The notes beneath the pieces were generated by a model that saw only the letters and a list, made by a program, of their open reading frames with translations, did not search any database and was not told the DNA's origin. Shown one piece after another: positions 8,098 through 17,227 of a stretch of DNA of 64,000 bases. Origin of the DNA: JASLCR01 sp036405235. Lineage in GTDB: Bacteria > Patescibacteriota > Saccharimonadia > Saccharimonadales > Saccharimonadaceae. The translations under genes were made by a program, and so were the position numbers. The DNA lies in contig DASWYA010000001.1 of the NCBI GenBank assembly GCA_036405235.1, positions 124,001 through 188,000 on the forward strand. The letters run 5' to 3'. The first letter of the stretch is position 1; each line of letters opens with the position of its first letter.

Positions 8098-8123
8098 TGA
8101 CCGCAATATAGCTCTGTTGTATG

Positions 8124-8519
8124 TCAGGAAGTCTTACTGATCTTACGCCATCCACCCTTTTCGTTGTTGGCGACGACGGCTTTTATCAGCTCGGCAAATG
8201 CTTTCTCATCGGGAAAAGAATCTTTCGTTATCTGTATTGAACGAGCCGTCTGGTTTTCGTGTCCTTGGTTGATAATTCCGCTAGGGTCAGGTGCGATCGG
8301 GTCGTAGATAAATACATTAACATGATTTTTGGCTGCCAGGAGTGCGCACACATTACCTTTGTGGGTAAAGTATGGGCGGTTCGTGAATTTTATCTCTTCG
8401 ACAATGTTCGGATCAGCTTGGTGGATGAGGAGACGGGCTTTGTTGCAGATGTGCTGCTGCCAGTCTGGGAGTGCCTGGATGTAAGTATCGATCTTGTCCG
8501 CTGCGTTTGTATCACTCAT
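8124..8519 (-). CDS. DUF1801 domain protein
   Basis: A 131-residue protein with the DUF1801/YdhG fold signature: IDTYIQALPDWQQHICNKARLLI, EEIKFTNRPYF, and the closing KAFAELIKAVV block. Members include proposed iron chaperones related to CyaY; the exact role is not known. TATAGT (minus strand, 8526-8531) ends 6 nt from the ATG, indicating a leaderless mRNA. The sequence reaches the divergent dihydrofolate-reductase-family gene 75 bp away. Confidence 0.85.
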   Translation of the reverse strand: MSDTNAADKIDTYIQALPDWQQHICNKARLLIHQADPNIVEEIKFTNRPYFTHKGNVCALLAAKNHVNVFIYDPIAPDPSGIINQGHENQTARSIQITKDSFPDEKAFAELIKAVVANNEKGGWRKISKTS

Positions 8520-8594
8520 ACGTTAACTATACCAAAAATTGAATTCAGGCTCGAAGTCTTTACCGGGCGTATAATTGATACCAAAGGAGGTGGC

Positions 8595-9209
8595 GTGAGA
8601 AAGATTATCGTTTTATCATTTATTACCTTAGATGGAGTTATGCAGGCGCCGGGTGGGCCTGAGGAGGATCTGTCTGAGAACTTTAGCTGGGGTGGCTGGC
8701 AGGCGCCGTATGGAGACGATAAGTCAGACCAGGAAATGACCAAGCAGCTGAGTGAGGAATATGATTTGTTACTCGGGCGTAAAACCTACGATATTTTTGC
8801 ATCGTATTGGCCGAAGCATCCTGAAATCGAATTTGTCGCTACACCATTCAACAAATGCACAAAATATGTCGTGTCGAGTGATTCAGATCTTACCATGCCG
8901 TGGGAACATTCGGAATTAATCACTGGCGATGTCGTCACTAAGCTGAAAGAGCTGAAGTCTAGTGATGGACCAATGCTGCAGGTGCACGGTAGCGGCAAGT
9001 TGGTACAGACACTACTGCAGAACGACATGGTAGATGAACTGTGGCTCAAAATATATCCGTTAACACTAGGTACGGGCAAGAAGCTGTTTGCCGAAGGCAC
9101 TATACCAGCAGCCTTTACGTTACTGGAATCTACCGTAACATCAGACGGTGTGATCTTTGCCAACTATAAACGTGCAGGAGAAGTAAAGACAGGCGTCGTA
9201 GGAGAATAA
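8595..9209 (+). CDS. Dihydrofolate reductase family (RibD C-terminal) protein
   Basis: The 204-residue product starts at GTG 8595, preceded by AAAGGAGG, with VRKIIVLSFITLDGVMQAPGG as the family opening. LLLGRKTYDIFASYWP, LQVHGSGKLVQTLL and LWLKIYPLTLGTGKKLF are classical RibD_C/DHFR-like motifs. Such proteins are NADPH-dependent reductases of uncertain substrate; this is not a bona fide FolA. An open frame extends upstream to 8259 but overlaps the divergent gene and lacks the ribosome site. TATAAT lies at 8570-8575. Confidence 0.88.
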   Translation: MRKIIVLSFITLDGVMQAPGGPEEDLSENFSWGGWQAPYGDDKSDQEMTKQLSEEYDLLLGRKTYDIFASYWPKHPEIEFVATPFNKCTKYVVSSDSDLTMPWEHSELITGDVVTKLKELKSSDGPMLQVHGSGKLVQTLLQNDMVDELWLKIYPLTLGTGKKLFAEGTIPAAFTLLESTVTSDGVIFANYKRAGEVKTGVVGE

Positions 9210-9227
9210 GCCACTAACCTTCTCTGC

Positions 9228-9233
9228 TATAAT
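9228..9233 (+). promoter_or_regulatory. Extended -10 promoter (TGCTATAAT)
   Basis: TATAAT with an upstream TG dinucleotide precedes the small basic gene by about 95 nt. The leader includes a 4-codon frame (ATG AAC AGC TAG) near 9268 and a CGTTTA/TAAACG hairpin (about 9299-9315) just before the Shine-Dalgarno. Confidence 0.6.
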
Positions 9234-9329
9234 GGTGTTGTAGGCAAAGGAGATTATCTACACATCATGAACAGCTAGCATTCATCCGACCAAAGAAATC
9301 GTTTAACCTCTAAACGAAAGGATGTTTGC

Positions 9330-9389
9330 ATGGCAAAAGGCATGAATCGGCCTAAGCGTCAGGTGAAAAAGCCAAAGCAGCAGAAATAG
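9330..9389 (+). CDS. 19-residue Lys/Arg-rich small protein
   Basis: The frame encodes MAKGMNRPKRQVKKPKQQK, with AAAGG upstream, its own extended -10 promoter and a strong terminator, so it is a complete small gene. It resembles the very short basic peptides with an NR/SN..KKPKK core found in diverse bacteria; I recall the pattern but not a function. The charge suggests nucleic acid or ribosome binding, which is inference. A small hairpin sits immediately before the ribosome site. Confidence 0.65.
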   Translation: MAKGMNRPKRQVKKPKQQK

Positions 9390-9396
9390 TATATTT

Positions 9397-9426
9397 AAAA
9401 CGCCAGCATGCCTACCGCTGGCGTTT
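9397..9426 (+). terminator. Rho-independent terminator
   Basis: AAACGCCAGC...GCTGGCGTTT stem followed by CTTTATTT. The A tract on the other side lets it also terminate the convergent gene ending at 9433. Confidence 0.85.
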
Positions 9427-9432
9427 CTTTAT

Positions 9433-9939
9433 TTATGCCACGTCGCGTTCGAATTTGCGTGAAAGTGCAGCACCCAGAAGTGCGTAATCCGTAAGGTGCC
9501 CATGAAATCTAGCCGAGCTGACCCGGATAACTTCTGCGGTACGTGGAGTTTGCTCTTGAAATTCCGCACACGAAAGGTCGAAATGCTTTTCCAGATCGCG
9601 AGGATCAAAGTGAACTAGTCGTAGGGCTTGGTTGTGCACAGGAATTGAGTCTGATACCCTGGCATGGCCATCTACCATGGCTGTAATGGCTTCGAATGTG
9701 GTAACGCCGTGATCGAGTGCAGCGAGACGGCGTGCGTCGTCAATGGCATGCCCGACAGCGGTATTGATACTTTTATGACTGACAACAAACATGTAGGAGA
9801 ACTGCTCTAATGCAGCATGGCTGCGCATGACAAGATCGGGATTCGCCATCATTAGTTCAAGTAATTCGGCATTGCTCTCGGATAAATCTTCGACTGGAAA
9901 ATTTGGCTGATGCATAATGCCCGTGATTAATTCTCCCAT
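9433..9939 (-). CDS. Hypothetical soluble helical protein
   Basis: A 168-residue protein, mostly predicted helical, without TM segments or recognised motif. It shows paired stretches such as LLELMMANPDLVMRSHAALEQF and AVGHAIDDARRLAALD. TACAAT on the minus strand ends 9 nt before the ATG. It is convergent with the 19-residue gene and faces the MFS gene's 3' end. Function unknown. Confidence 0.6.
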   Translation of the reverse strand: MGELITGIMHQPNFPVEDLSESNAELLELMMANPDLVMRSHAALEQFSYMFVVSHKSINTAVGHAIDDARRLAALDHGVTTFEAITAMVDGHARVSDSIPVHNQALRLVHFDPRDLEKHFDLSCAEFQEQTPRTAEVIRVSSARFHGHLTDYALLGAALSRKFERDVA

Positions 9940-10021
9940 GATTGTGCCATTGTATCGTCAAGCTAGTGCATAAGTAAAGCATAAGTATGTTGGCGTGATC
10001 CAAGGCTAAAATAACATTTTG

Positions 10022-11374
10022 TTATGCTTGATGATTAGGTCTGTTGACAATGCCAAACGCAGAAATGAGCCCGCCAATGACCATGAGGCTCGCCATGACA
10101 AGTGTGATAGCATGAAAGCCTGAGAGATCGAGTGACTGACCAACGATTGACCCTATAGCTGCGACAGCTATAAGTCCTGCAACACGTGTGACCGCATTGT
10201 TTACCGCCGATGCGATGCCGGACTGGCTATCGCTGATTGAACTCAAAATAGCTGTGGTGAGCGGCGCTACCGTGATGGATAAGCCTATGCCAAATAGTAG
10301 AATACCTGGGAGAAGTTGCCAGTACGCTACAGACTGGTCAACAAAATACATAGTAGCGAAGCCAACGCCAGCGATAAATGGTCCGGCTGACATGAATAAC
10401 CGAGGGCCGAGCAGGTCTGCTAGTGCGCCGAAGCGAGACGACAAAAAGAACATGATGATAGTGATCGGCAGCAGCGCCAAACCAGCCTCAAGGGCCGAAT
10501 AGTTCCCTACTTGCTGGACGAAGATGGCAATTGCAAATGTGGCTAGCGCTAAGCCTGCGTAGATGGCGAAAGAGGCAATATTGCCCACCCAAAAGTTGCG
10601 GACTTTGAATAGTCCAAGTGGTAGCATTGGCTGTGTTGCGTGGCGTTCGTGCCAGATAAAGCCGACGAGTGCCAGTGTACCAATAATGAGCGTGCTGTAG
10701 ACGGTAGGATCTGCCCAGCCGAGCCGCCCCTGCTCGATAAGGCCGTAGACCACACCGCCAAGACCGATAACTCCGAGTGCCGCCCCTGCGAGGTCGAGCT
10801 TTACCCGACGCTGCAATTGCTCGGTGAAATCAAGCTTTGATAGCATGTATAAGTTGATGATGATTGGCACGACATTGATCGCAAATACCATGCGCCATGA
10901 GGCAAAATCTACCAATAGACCGCCGACGAGTGGTCCGACGATGAATGCGATGCCCGTCCAGGCTGTCCAGCTGCCAATTGCCTTGCCGGCTTCGGCTTTT
11001 TTAAAGTATGCCATGATGAGCGCTAGTGAACTTGGCACCAGTAGTGCTCCAGCTACACCTTGCGCTGCGCGCGCCAGAATCAGGGACAGCCCGCTTGGCG
11101 CTATAGCACATAGTAGCGATGTAACGCCAAATAGAATGAGCCCAATCTTCATGACGCGCTGCCGGCCGTATAGGTCGGCCAGTGAGCCCGCAATCAGCAT
11201 AAACGCACCAAGTGTGATGGCGTAGGCATTGACCACCCATTGCTGCAAGGCAAAGCCGCCGCCCAGCTCGTCTGTAATAGCTGGCAGTGCGACATTGACT
11301 ACCGAGCCATCGAGAAATGGCACAAACGAAGCTAGTATGCAAATCCAGAGTACAAGGCGCTTTGTAGAGCTCAT
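10022..11374 (-). CDS. MFS transporter, DHA2 (EmrB/QacA-like) family
   Basis: The 450-residue polytopic protein opens with the DHA2 pattern FLDGSVVNVALPAI, carries motif A GSLADLYGRQRVM near residue 62 and a GALLVPSSLALIM helix, and is compatible with about 14 TM helices. Family members are proton-driven multidrug or small-molecule exporters in the inner membrane. TATACT at 11381-11386 (minus strand) ends 6 nt before the ATG, so a leaderless transcript is likely. No regulator is adjacent. Substrate cannot be told from sequence. Confidence 0.88.
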   Translation of the reverse strand: MSSTKRLVLWICILASFVPFLDGSVVNVALPAITDELGGGFALQQWVVNAYAITLGAFMLIAGSLADLYGRQRVMKIGLILFGVTSLLCAIAPSGLSLILARAAQGVAGALLVPSSLALIMAYFKKAEAGKAIGSWTAWTGIAFIVGPLVGGLLVDFASWRMVFAINVVPIIINLYMLSKLDFTEQLQRRVKLDLAGAALGVIGLGGVVYGLIEQGRLGWADPTVYSTLIIGTLALVGFIWHERHATQPMLPLGLFKVRNFWVGNIASFAIYAGLALATFAIAIFVQQVGNYSALEAGLALLPITIIMFFLSSRFGALADLLGPRLFMSAGPFIAGVGFATMYFVDQSVAYWQLLPGILLFGIGLSITVAPLTTAILSSISDSQSGIASAVNNAVTRVAGLIAVAAIGSIVGQSLDLSGFHAITLVMASLMVIGGLISAFGIVNRPNHQA

Positions 11375-11415
11375 ACTCTCAGTATAAACCTAGGCGAGCT
11401 CCCCTGCTCTATTTC

Positions 11416-12396
11416 CTAGACGAATTGATACGGCAGGCGCTTCCACTTGTACCAAATAGCTACTAGTAGCAAGACGGCAAGTAGTGGCACTCCGCCGTCG
11501 AATGGGAATGTAAATATGCCGATGAATAGTGTACGTAGTGTATAGAAAAGTAGACGCTGAACAGTACTGCGCTTTTTGTCGTCGTGGTTGAGTCGGACGA
11601 ATCTACCACCAATTGACCAGCCGTTTGAAAGATATGGAATAAAGGTGTGGATGGTTAGAAATACGACTAGATAGAGCATGTCTCTGAGTGTGAGAGCGAC
11701 TTCGTTGCCAAAGACGAAATACACCCCAAGTATGACAAAGATGAAGCTCATGACGACTAACATCTGGTCGATGATAAAAGCTACTGCATAGCGTAGGAGC
11801 CCGGCGTGCCTGACGGTGGCGTTTTTCTCGGCCTTTTCAAGCTCCCTACGTGGAATGGCCATGGCGAGCACATAGCCACCGATACCGCCGAATGTATTGA
11901 ATAGTAGATCATCGACATCGAATAGTCGGTAGCTGCATGGGTAGATGCCGAATATTCCTGTGAGCTGAGCGGTCTCGATAGCAAGCGAGAGGCCGAGGCT
12001 GAGGAGAATAGTCGGCAATATCTTCCAGCGGAAAAGTATCCGTGCGAAGACACCGAGCGGCAAGAAGAAAATAATATTCATGACGATTTGCAGGATCGCC
12101 CGCTGCCCTTCTGTTTGGATGTCGGCGATGAAATTAAAAGGAATGAGCTGTGGCGACAGTGCGTAGGCTTTGCAAAATTCAGCTGGATTGTCTGGCATTG
12201 GGTAAAGTGTGAAACTAATGAGCCCGAGGCTGAAAAGCACGAATAGATAAGTCATGACTGCTCGACCGAAAAGGAATTTATTATACCTACGGTACTGTGC
12301 GATCAAGATAGGTAGCGTGAGAAGTGCTGCTAGAAATGGCCACGCAAGTAGCGCTGCGATAAATGAGGTGCTAAATGACGAGAGAAAGCCAAACAT
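11416..12396 (-). CDS. VanZ-like and RDD domain fusion membrane protein
   Basis: In the 326-residue product the N-terminal half (about 40-185) is VanZ-like: SFTLYPMP, IPFNFIADI, IIFFLPLGVF, SLAIETAQ and DVDDLLFNTFGGIGGY. The C-terminal half (about 200-320) is RDD-like with AFIIDQMLV and SIGGRFVRL. About eight TM segments. VanZ homologues affect glycopeptide resistance; RDD proteins include sodium/proton antiporters. The fusion's role is unknown. The -10 TATACT (12403-12408) lies in the 12 bp between this gene and the stop of the upstream hydrolase, 6 nt from the ATG. Confidence 0.85.
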   Translation of the reverse strand: MFGFLSSFSTSFIAALLAWPFLAALLTLPILIAQYRRYNKFLFGRAVMTYLFVLFSLGLISFTLYPMPDNPAEFCKAYALSPQLIPFNFIADIQTEGQRAILQIVMNIIFFLPLGVFARILFRWKILPTILLSLGLSLAIETAQLTGIFGIYPCSYRLFDVDDLLFNTFGGIGGYVLAMAIPRRELEKAEKNATVRHAGLLRYAVAFIIDQMLVVMSFIFVILGVYFVFGNEVALTLRDMLYLVVFLTIHTFIPYLSNGWSIGGRFVRLNHDDKKRSTVQRLLFYTLRTLFIGIFTFPFDGGVPLLAVLLLVAIWYKWKRLPYQFV

Positions 12397-12408
12397 AGGT
12401 CTAGTATA

Positions 12409-12966
12409 TCAAGCAATGTTTATTGGGAGCTTCTTTATCAAGGCACGCGCGATGTTGCCAAGATGCCCTGACGAGCGTAAGATGATTTCTCGCGCATCTT
12501 TAATCTGACTATGGTCTGGGCTGACGGTACGATCTTTTTTGGAGTAAATCGTAGTGATGTGTGACCTAGCTTCTTGACTAAAATTCTTCACTGCTTCGTC
12601 GACATGCGGCATGAGCAGGTAAAAAGCCGGATGCTTGTATTTATGGTATCTATGAATGTCTGCTGCGCCATGATTGTAGCCGCAAATCGTAACAACTCGA
12701 CGTATTTTCGTCTGATGCCGAGAAAACACAAACATTGCCATTGCACCACCAGCGCTTTCGCCAACTAAAGTCACGTTTTTGCCGCTCGTTGCTTCGATCA
12801 CATCTGCAACTCGCTGATACTTTTGCTCATATGTTTCACGCTTGTCTGACCAGTGCATTGGTACGAGTGTCACGCGAGTATTTTTATCTCGCCATCTCTT
12901 CAGGGCAAGCTTTCTGAGCGGGTCGTAATGATCGCCAAGCCCTGGAAGATAGATAATGTGACGCAT
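12409..12966 (-). CDS. Small alpha/beta hydrolase
   Basis: A 185-residue hydrolase with the opening RHIIYLPGLGDHYD, nucleophile elbow GESAGG (Ser near residue 71), an acid in SKKDRTV and His in SSGHLGN, so a full Ser-Asp-His triad can be proposed. No signal peptide. It starts 3 nt after the upstream gene at 12970-13494, which suggests an operon of two. Substrate unknown; RBBP9-like small serine hydrolases are the closest style. Confidence 0.78.
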   Translation of the reverse strand: MRHIIYLPGLGDHYDPLRKLALKRWRDKNTRVTLVPMHWSDKRETYEQKYQRVADVIEATSGKNVTLVGESAGGAMAMFVFSRHQTKIRRVVTICGYNHGAADIHRYHKYKHPAFYLLMPHVDEAVKNFSQEARSHITTIYSKKDRTVSPDHSQIKDAREIILRSSGHLGNIARALIKKLPINIA

Positions 12967-12969
12967 GAC

Positions 12970-13494
12970 TTAGTGACCCGCGTAAATCTTGAGAGCGATC
13001 ACACCAATTCCAAGAGCGATCTCAAATCCGCTCGTAATTGTGATCTCGGTCCAGCTGCTGCGCATGCGTCGTCCGGCTAGTAGTGAAAAGCCGACAAATG
13101 AAAGTAGCAGGACGATCAATGACGCGAGAAGTGCTGCTTTGAGACTATAAAGACCTGTCAGGCTACCCAAGATAAAAATAACAACTGGAAACGCTGGGGC
13201 GAGAAGTGCGGAATGATGGCGTAGTATAGTGAAGTAAGTCTTGGTATCCATACGTTTGCCGTGAACCACCTGATACGACATGCGTGAGGCGATGCCGATA
13301 GCGAGCCAGAGTCCTATAACGGTGCCGACGATACTGACGATCACGCCTTTAGCTGTAAAATGATCTGCCGAGTGCCACAGTGTGGCGAGTAGCGCTAAAA
13401 GCGTGATAGTTGCATAGATGCGCTCTTTGAGGAACTCGGTGGCTTCTTCAATATTGATGCTGCGAGACTCTAGCCTTTTGGATTTTTTCGACAT
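12970..13494 (-). CDS. Hypothetical polytopic membrane protein
   Basis: The 174-residue protein has a charged N-terminus (MSKKSKRLESRSINIEEATEFLKERIY) and about five hydrophobic helices from residue 30 on. No family recognised. It lies 3 nt after the stop of the gene at 13498-14514 and 3 nt before the hydrolase, so the three likely share a message. The downstream hydrolase may act on a membrane-associated substrate, which is a guess. Confidence 0.65.
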   Translation of the reverse strand: MSKKSKRLESRSINIEEATEFLKERIYATITLLALLATLWHSADHFTAKGVIVSIVGTVIGLWLAIGIASRMSYQVVHGKRMDTKTYFTILRHHSALLAPAFPVVIFILGSLTGLYSLKAALLASLIVLLLSFVGFSLLAGRRMRSSWTEITITSGFEIALGIGVIALKIYAGH

Positions 13495-13497
13495 GAT

Positions 13498-14514
13498 CTA
13501 TCCTAGCTGCCTTACAAGCATACCGATTAGCATAGGTGCGAATGTTATGAATAAGAAGATTGCGACAAGAGTGATAGCGAGCGGGTTCATGCGTTGTTTG
13601 AGGCGCTGCCCTGGTTGCGCGATCACATCTTGACCCCGATCCCCTACTCGTTTATCGGCGTAATAGTCGGTTTGGTCGAGTAACTCGGTGCTAATTTTAC
13701 CTAGAATCGTCAAGATCTTGGTGAGCTCTTGCTCTGAGTCGATGCGTACCGTTTGCGAGCGGTATAGAAATAGTTCATTGCCTATAATTTCCATATCGTA
13801 ATCTTTACCAGCATCAATAATCGCCGCCATGACATCAGGGGTGAAGATGTAGAGAGCATCTGTCTTGTAGGCTACTGGCGCGTATAAGGTAAAGTGCTTG
13901 TCGAAATCTCCCTCTAGCGAGAGTACTTGATTGCTCTTCATGCTGTTTGGCAGACTTGTGAATGTGCCAAATAGGTTGTTGTGCTTTGAGTCAAGCAGCA
14001 TATTTGGCAACTGACGTTTTAGGGGTGCACGAGCATAGGTCCATAGATGTACCTGGGTGCTTTTTCCACTTCCGGTTGTGTATTGATAGTTGCCTATCTC
14101 GCTACCGTCAGGAAATGAAAGCGCCTGATCGATCATTCGTGAATGACCTTCATCAAATATAGTGCCTGCATAGCCAGGGCTGGAGACGCCTGCTTTAAGT
14201 TTTAAGTTATTTTGGGTAGCGAACTTGTATAGCTTAGCAAGTTTCTTTGTCTGTATCCTTGTAGCAATAATAGCGATGCCAACAATGAATCCAAAAAATC
14301 CAAGCATCATGGCAGCAAATCCAAAATTGCCGGACTGGATACTGCCTGAGGATGCCAGCTGTATTCCGAAAACTACGCTCAGTATGAAAATAGCCATCAC
14401 CACGACGCTCGTCACTTGGAGTACGGGCCGGGACTGCCGATGTAATGACTGCTTGTATGCGCTAATATCTGAAGCGGTGACAGGTTGATGGAGTGCTGAA
14501 TAATCAAGCTTCAT
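13498..14514 (-). CDS. Hypothetical membrane protein with DUF3137-like layout
   Basis: A 338-residue protein with two TM helices at about 35-55 and 63-88, a large soluble middle domain (about 95-300, with GYAGTIFDEGHSRMIDQAL), and a C-terminal TM helix at 312-332. I do not recognise a firm family. TATAAT with an upstream TG (minus strand, 14523-14528) ends 8 nt before the ATG, so it heads the operon through 12409 and is predicted leaderless. Confidence 0.65.
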   Translation of the reverse strand: MKLDYSALHQPVTASDISAYKQSLHRQSRPVLQVTSVVVMAIFILSVVFGIQLASSGSIQSGNFGFAAMMLGFFGFIVGIAIIATRIQTKKLAKLYKFATQNNLKLKAGVSSPGYAGTIFDEGHSRMIDQALSFPDGSEIGNYQYTTGSGKSTQVHLWTYARAPLKRQLPNMLLDSKHNNLFGTFTSLPNSMKSNQVLSLEGDFDKHFTLYAPVAYKTDALYIFTPDVMAAIIDAGKDYDMEIIGNELFLYRSQTVRIDSEQELTKILTILGKISTELLDQTDYYADKRVGDRGQDVIAQPGQRLKQRMNPLAITLVAIFLFITFAPMLIGMLVRQLG

Positions 14515-14545
14515 TGTTGATCATTATAGCATGCGGCTACATCTG

Positions 14546-17170
14546 TTAACGAAGCTTGACGATTGTTTCGTCAGTTGGAGCTGGCGAGTCTGATGTGGTT
14601 GCTGTCGACTTCTTCTTACGTGTACGAGTGCGCTTTTTCTTTGGTGCAGCCGGTGTTGGTGTCTCACCTGTGACTGGAGGTGATGTTAGCGGTGAACCTA
14701 CAAGTGATGGCGGTTGTTCTTTAGCGGTGGTTGGAGCTGTTTGTGGTGAGTTAGCTGATAGCATGAGGCTCGCAATTTGCGCCTCTACGTCAGCACGGTT
14801 GCGGCTATATAGCTGACGAGTGTGAGCGATTATTTCCGGAGTGTTATCAGCCTGTTCGGGAGGTAGATTGAGCGTGCGCGCACTAAATGCCGGCGTCTTT
14901 TCGCCGCCTATGACCATATTGATAATAAAGTTGCGATTGTGCATCTGGAGGAGATCAAGTGCTTCAAAGTTCGGCTCGAATTGTTTGGAAAGAATCGGTG
15001 CATCATCGGCTGATACACGGAAGCAGATCATACTGCCGACGTTTCCAAATACTGCATCGCGTACCGTATCGCTCATCTGGGAAATATACTGGTTTGCCAC
15101 GGTAAGATTGAGGCCGTATTTTCTCGCCTCGGATAGGATGGTCGCGAAGCTGTCTGTTGCGAAGTTTTGGAATTCGTCGACATACAGGTAGAATGGTCGG
15201 CGATCCTCTATATTTGGAATGTCTTGGCGGCTCATGGCAGCGAGCTGGATCTTGGTGACGATAAAGCTACCGAGAATCGCAGCATTGTCCTCACCTATCA
15301 GACCTTTTGAAAGATTAACAACCAAGATCTTGCCTTCGTCCATGATCTTTCGGATATTGAAGGTGCTCTTTGGCTGACCAATGATATTTCGAATGATAGG
15401 ATTGGCGGTAAATGCGCCAACCTTATTGAGCACTGGTGCGATGGCCTCTGCCTGGAACTTATCATTCCAGCTAGCAAACTCGACATTCCAGAATTGAAGA
15501 ACTACGGTATCGGTACAGTAGCCAAGTGTTTCTTTGCGGAATTTCTTGTCGGTAAGCATGCGTGTGATGTCGAGCATAGTTGTGTCTGGACGATCGAGAA
15601 GGGCTAAGATGGTATAGCGCAAAATATACTCGAGACGTGGTCCCCACGACTCACCGAACATACGCTTTAGGACGCCAATCACCTCTGAAGAGATGTTGGT
15701 TTTCATGCTTGGGTCGGTTACCTCAAGTGGGTTAAATCCAAGTGGGAATGCTGTGTCGGCTGGATTGAAGTACACAACATCCTGGAGGCGCGAGCCAGGG
15801 ATAAATCGAAGGTTATTGATCGCGAAGTCACCGTGCGGGTCGATGATCGCGTAGCCGTGCCCATGAAAAATGTCGGAAAGTGCGAAAAGCTCGAGCGTAC
15901 CACTCTTTCCGGCGCCGGTCTGACCAATAATATAGACATGCCTACTGCGGTCGCTCCTCAGCATGCCAAACTGATGATTGATACCACGGAAATTTGTCAT
16001 ACCAAAGGCTGAGATATTTTCATCGATGGCGTCATTTCCTGTGATGATCGGTAACTTTGCCGGCGGTTCAGCTGTTTTTGAACTTGCCCAGACGATGTTT
16101 GGTGTTTCAACATTTGTGTGTGGCAAGTGAAATACGGACGCAAGCTCTTCGATATTAAGGACGAATCCCCTGTCGGTAAAGGTCCTTGTCTTGTAGCGCA
16201 TGAGGTCATCTTTTTGGTAGCTAGCGCCGACTCCCTTGAACCCATTTAAATTAGTACTGTTGAATTGTTTGAACGTACCAATAATTGCTTGCATCTGAAG
16301 TTTGGCATTTGTCTGGCTCTCTCCAAGATACGCTAGGCGGATTTTAACTTGGTAGCCAAGCTTTGTTGCTTTCTTTTCTGCTTCTGAAATACGTGTTTTG
16401 TCACGCTCGGATAGCTCTTTTGCGTCGCTGCCGCCCGCTCCTTGCTCTGGTGGTCGCCATAGTGCAGCGAAAAACGTACCAAACCAACGCGCGTCGAAGC
16501 CTTGGCCACCGAACAGTGCATTAAATGGATTACCTCCTCTGACGGACTGGATCCAGCGCTCGGAGGTTCGGTGCCATTCGTCGGCAATTGGGCGCGCGAG
16601 CACCTGCACCCAGATTTCTTCACCAGTAGTTTCAAGCTTAGCAAGAGTTCCGGTAATACCCGCAAGTGGATCGACCTCAAAGCTTTGGAATGTCTTGATC
16701 GGCAAAGACTCGCTATCGGTCAATGCAATCTCACTGGTGTAAATGACGCTATGATCTCTATCGTGCGAGGTATAATCCTCGTCAGCTTTATGGATCTGAA
16801 CGCTTGGATACTGAGAGTAAATCTGGCTTTCGACAAAACTCTGAAGACTTTTTGGCACCCATACGTAAAAGCGAATTTGGCCATTAATAGAAGCAATTTC
16901 AAAGCTCAAATGCTCCTGAATTCCCCGATTGGCTCGAAGTTCCTGCTTGTCTCGAAGAATACCGTGAAGGCTGGCAAAAAGCTGCTCTGCTGCAAGCTCT
17001 GACTTGTCGTTTGCCTTTGGTATTTCAAGGATGAGGAGCGTACTCTCCTCTATTTCTTTGATATCCTTCACTTGATAGTTGCGCCATGTGAGGAAAAGTA
17101 ATATCAAAACCAGTGGTATCCATACATACCACTGCAATAATGTCGTAAAAAACCATGAGAATATCTCCAT
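14546..17170 (-). CDS. VirD4/TraG-like type IV secretion ATPase
   Basis: The 874-residue protein has an N-terminal TM helix (about 14-28), a long domain of unknown fold (30-370), then a TraG/TraD-type NTPase: Walker A GQTGAGKSGTL near 415, DPHGDF after it, Walker B YLYVDEFQNF near 660, and a sensor block around 690. The last 90 residues are Pro/Thr/Lys rich (PKKKRTRTRKKK). Such proteins couple DNA or protein to a type IV channel, but no relaxase or VirB gene lies nearby. Similar stand-alone genes are common in CPR bacteria and may serve DNA uptake or secretion. AAGGGG precedes the ATG. Confidence 0.82.
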   Translation of the reverse strand: MEIFSWFFTTLLQWYVWIPLVLILLFLTWRNYQVKDIKEIEESTLLILEIPKANDKSELAAEQLFASLHGILRDKQELRANRGIQEHLSFEIASINGQIRFYVWVPKSLQSFVESQIYSQYPSVQIHKADEDYTSHDRDHSVIYTSEIALTDSESLPIKTFQSFEVDPLAGITGTLAKLETTGEEIWVQVLARPIADEWHRTSERWIQSVRGGNPFNALFGGQGFDARWFGTFFAALWRPPEQGAGGSDAKELSERDKTRISEAEKKATKLGYQVKIRLAYLGESQTNAKLQMQAIIGTFKQFNSTNLNGFKGVGASYQKDDLMRYKTRTFTDRGFVLNIEELASVFHLPHTNVETPNIVWASSKTAEPPAKLPIITGNDAIDENISAFGMTNFRGINHQFGMLRSDRSRHVYIIGQTGAGKSGTLELFALSDIFHGHGYAIIDPHGDFAINNLRFIPGSRLQDVVYFNPADTAFPLGFNPLEVTDPSMKTNISSEVIGVLKRMFGESWGPRLEYILRYTILALLDRPDTTMLDITRMLTDKKFRKETLGYCTDTVVLQFWNVEFASWNDKFQAEAIAPVLNKVGAFTANPIIRNIIGQPKSTFNIRKIMDEGKILVVNLSKGLIGEDNAAILGSFIVTKIQLAAMSRQDIPNIEDRRPFYLYVDEFQNFATDSFATILSEARKYGLNLTVANQYISQMSDTVRDAVFGNVGSMICFRVSADDAPILSKQFEPNFEALDLLQMHNRNFIINMVIGGEKTPAFSARTLNLPPEQADNTPEIIAHTRQLYSRNRADVEAQIASLMLSANSPQTAPTTAKEQPPSLVGSPLTSPPVTGETPTPAAPKKKRTRTRKKKSTATTSDSPAPTDETIVKLR

Positions 17171-17227
17171 AGGCTTACCCCTTATTGTCCCACCTTATGG
17201 TTTTGCATGCAACTTACGCTTTCCGGG

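Noticed and set aside
8259..8594. Long N-terminal extension of the DHFR-family frame
   Set aside because: It overlaps the DUF1801 gene on the other strand; a GTG with AAAGGAGG at 8595 and the family N-terminus fix the start.
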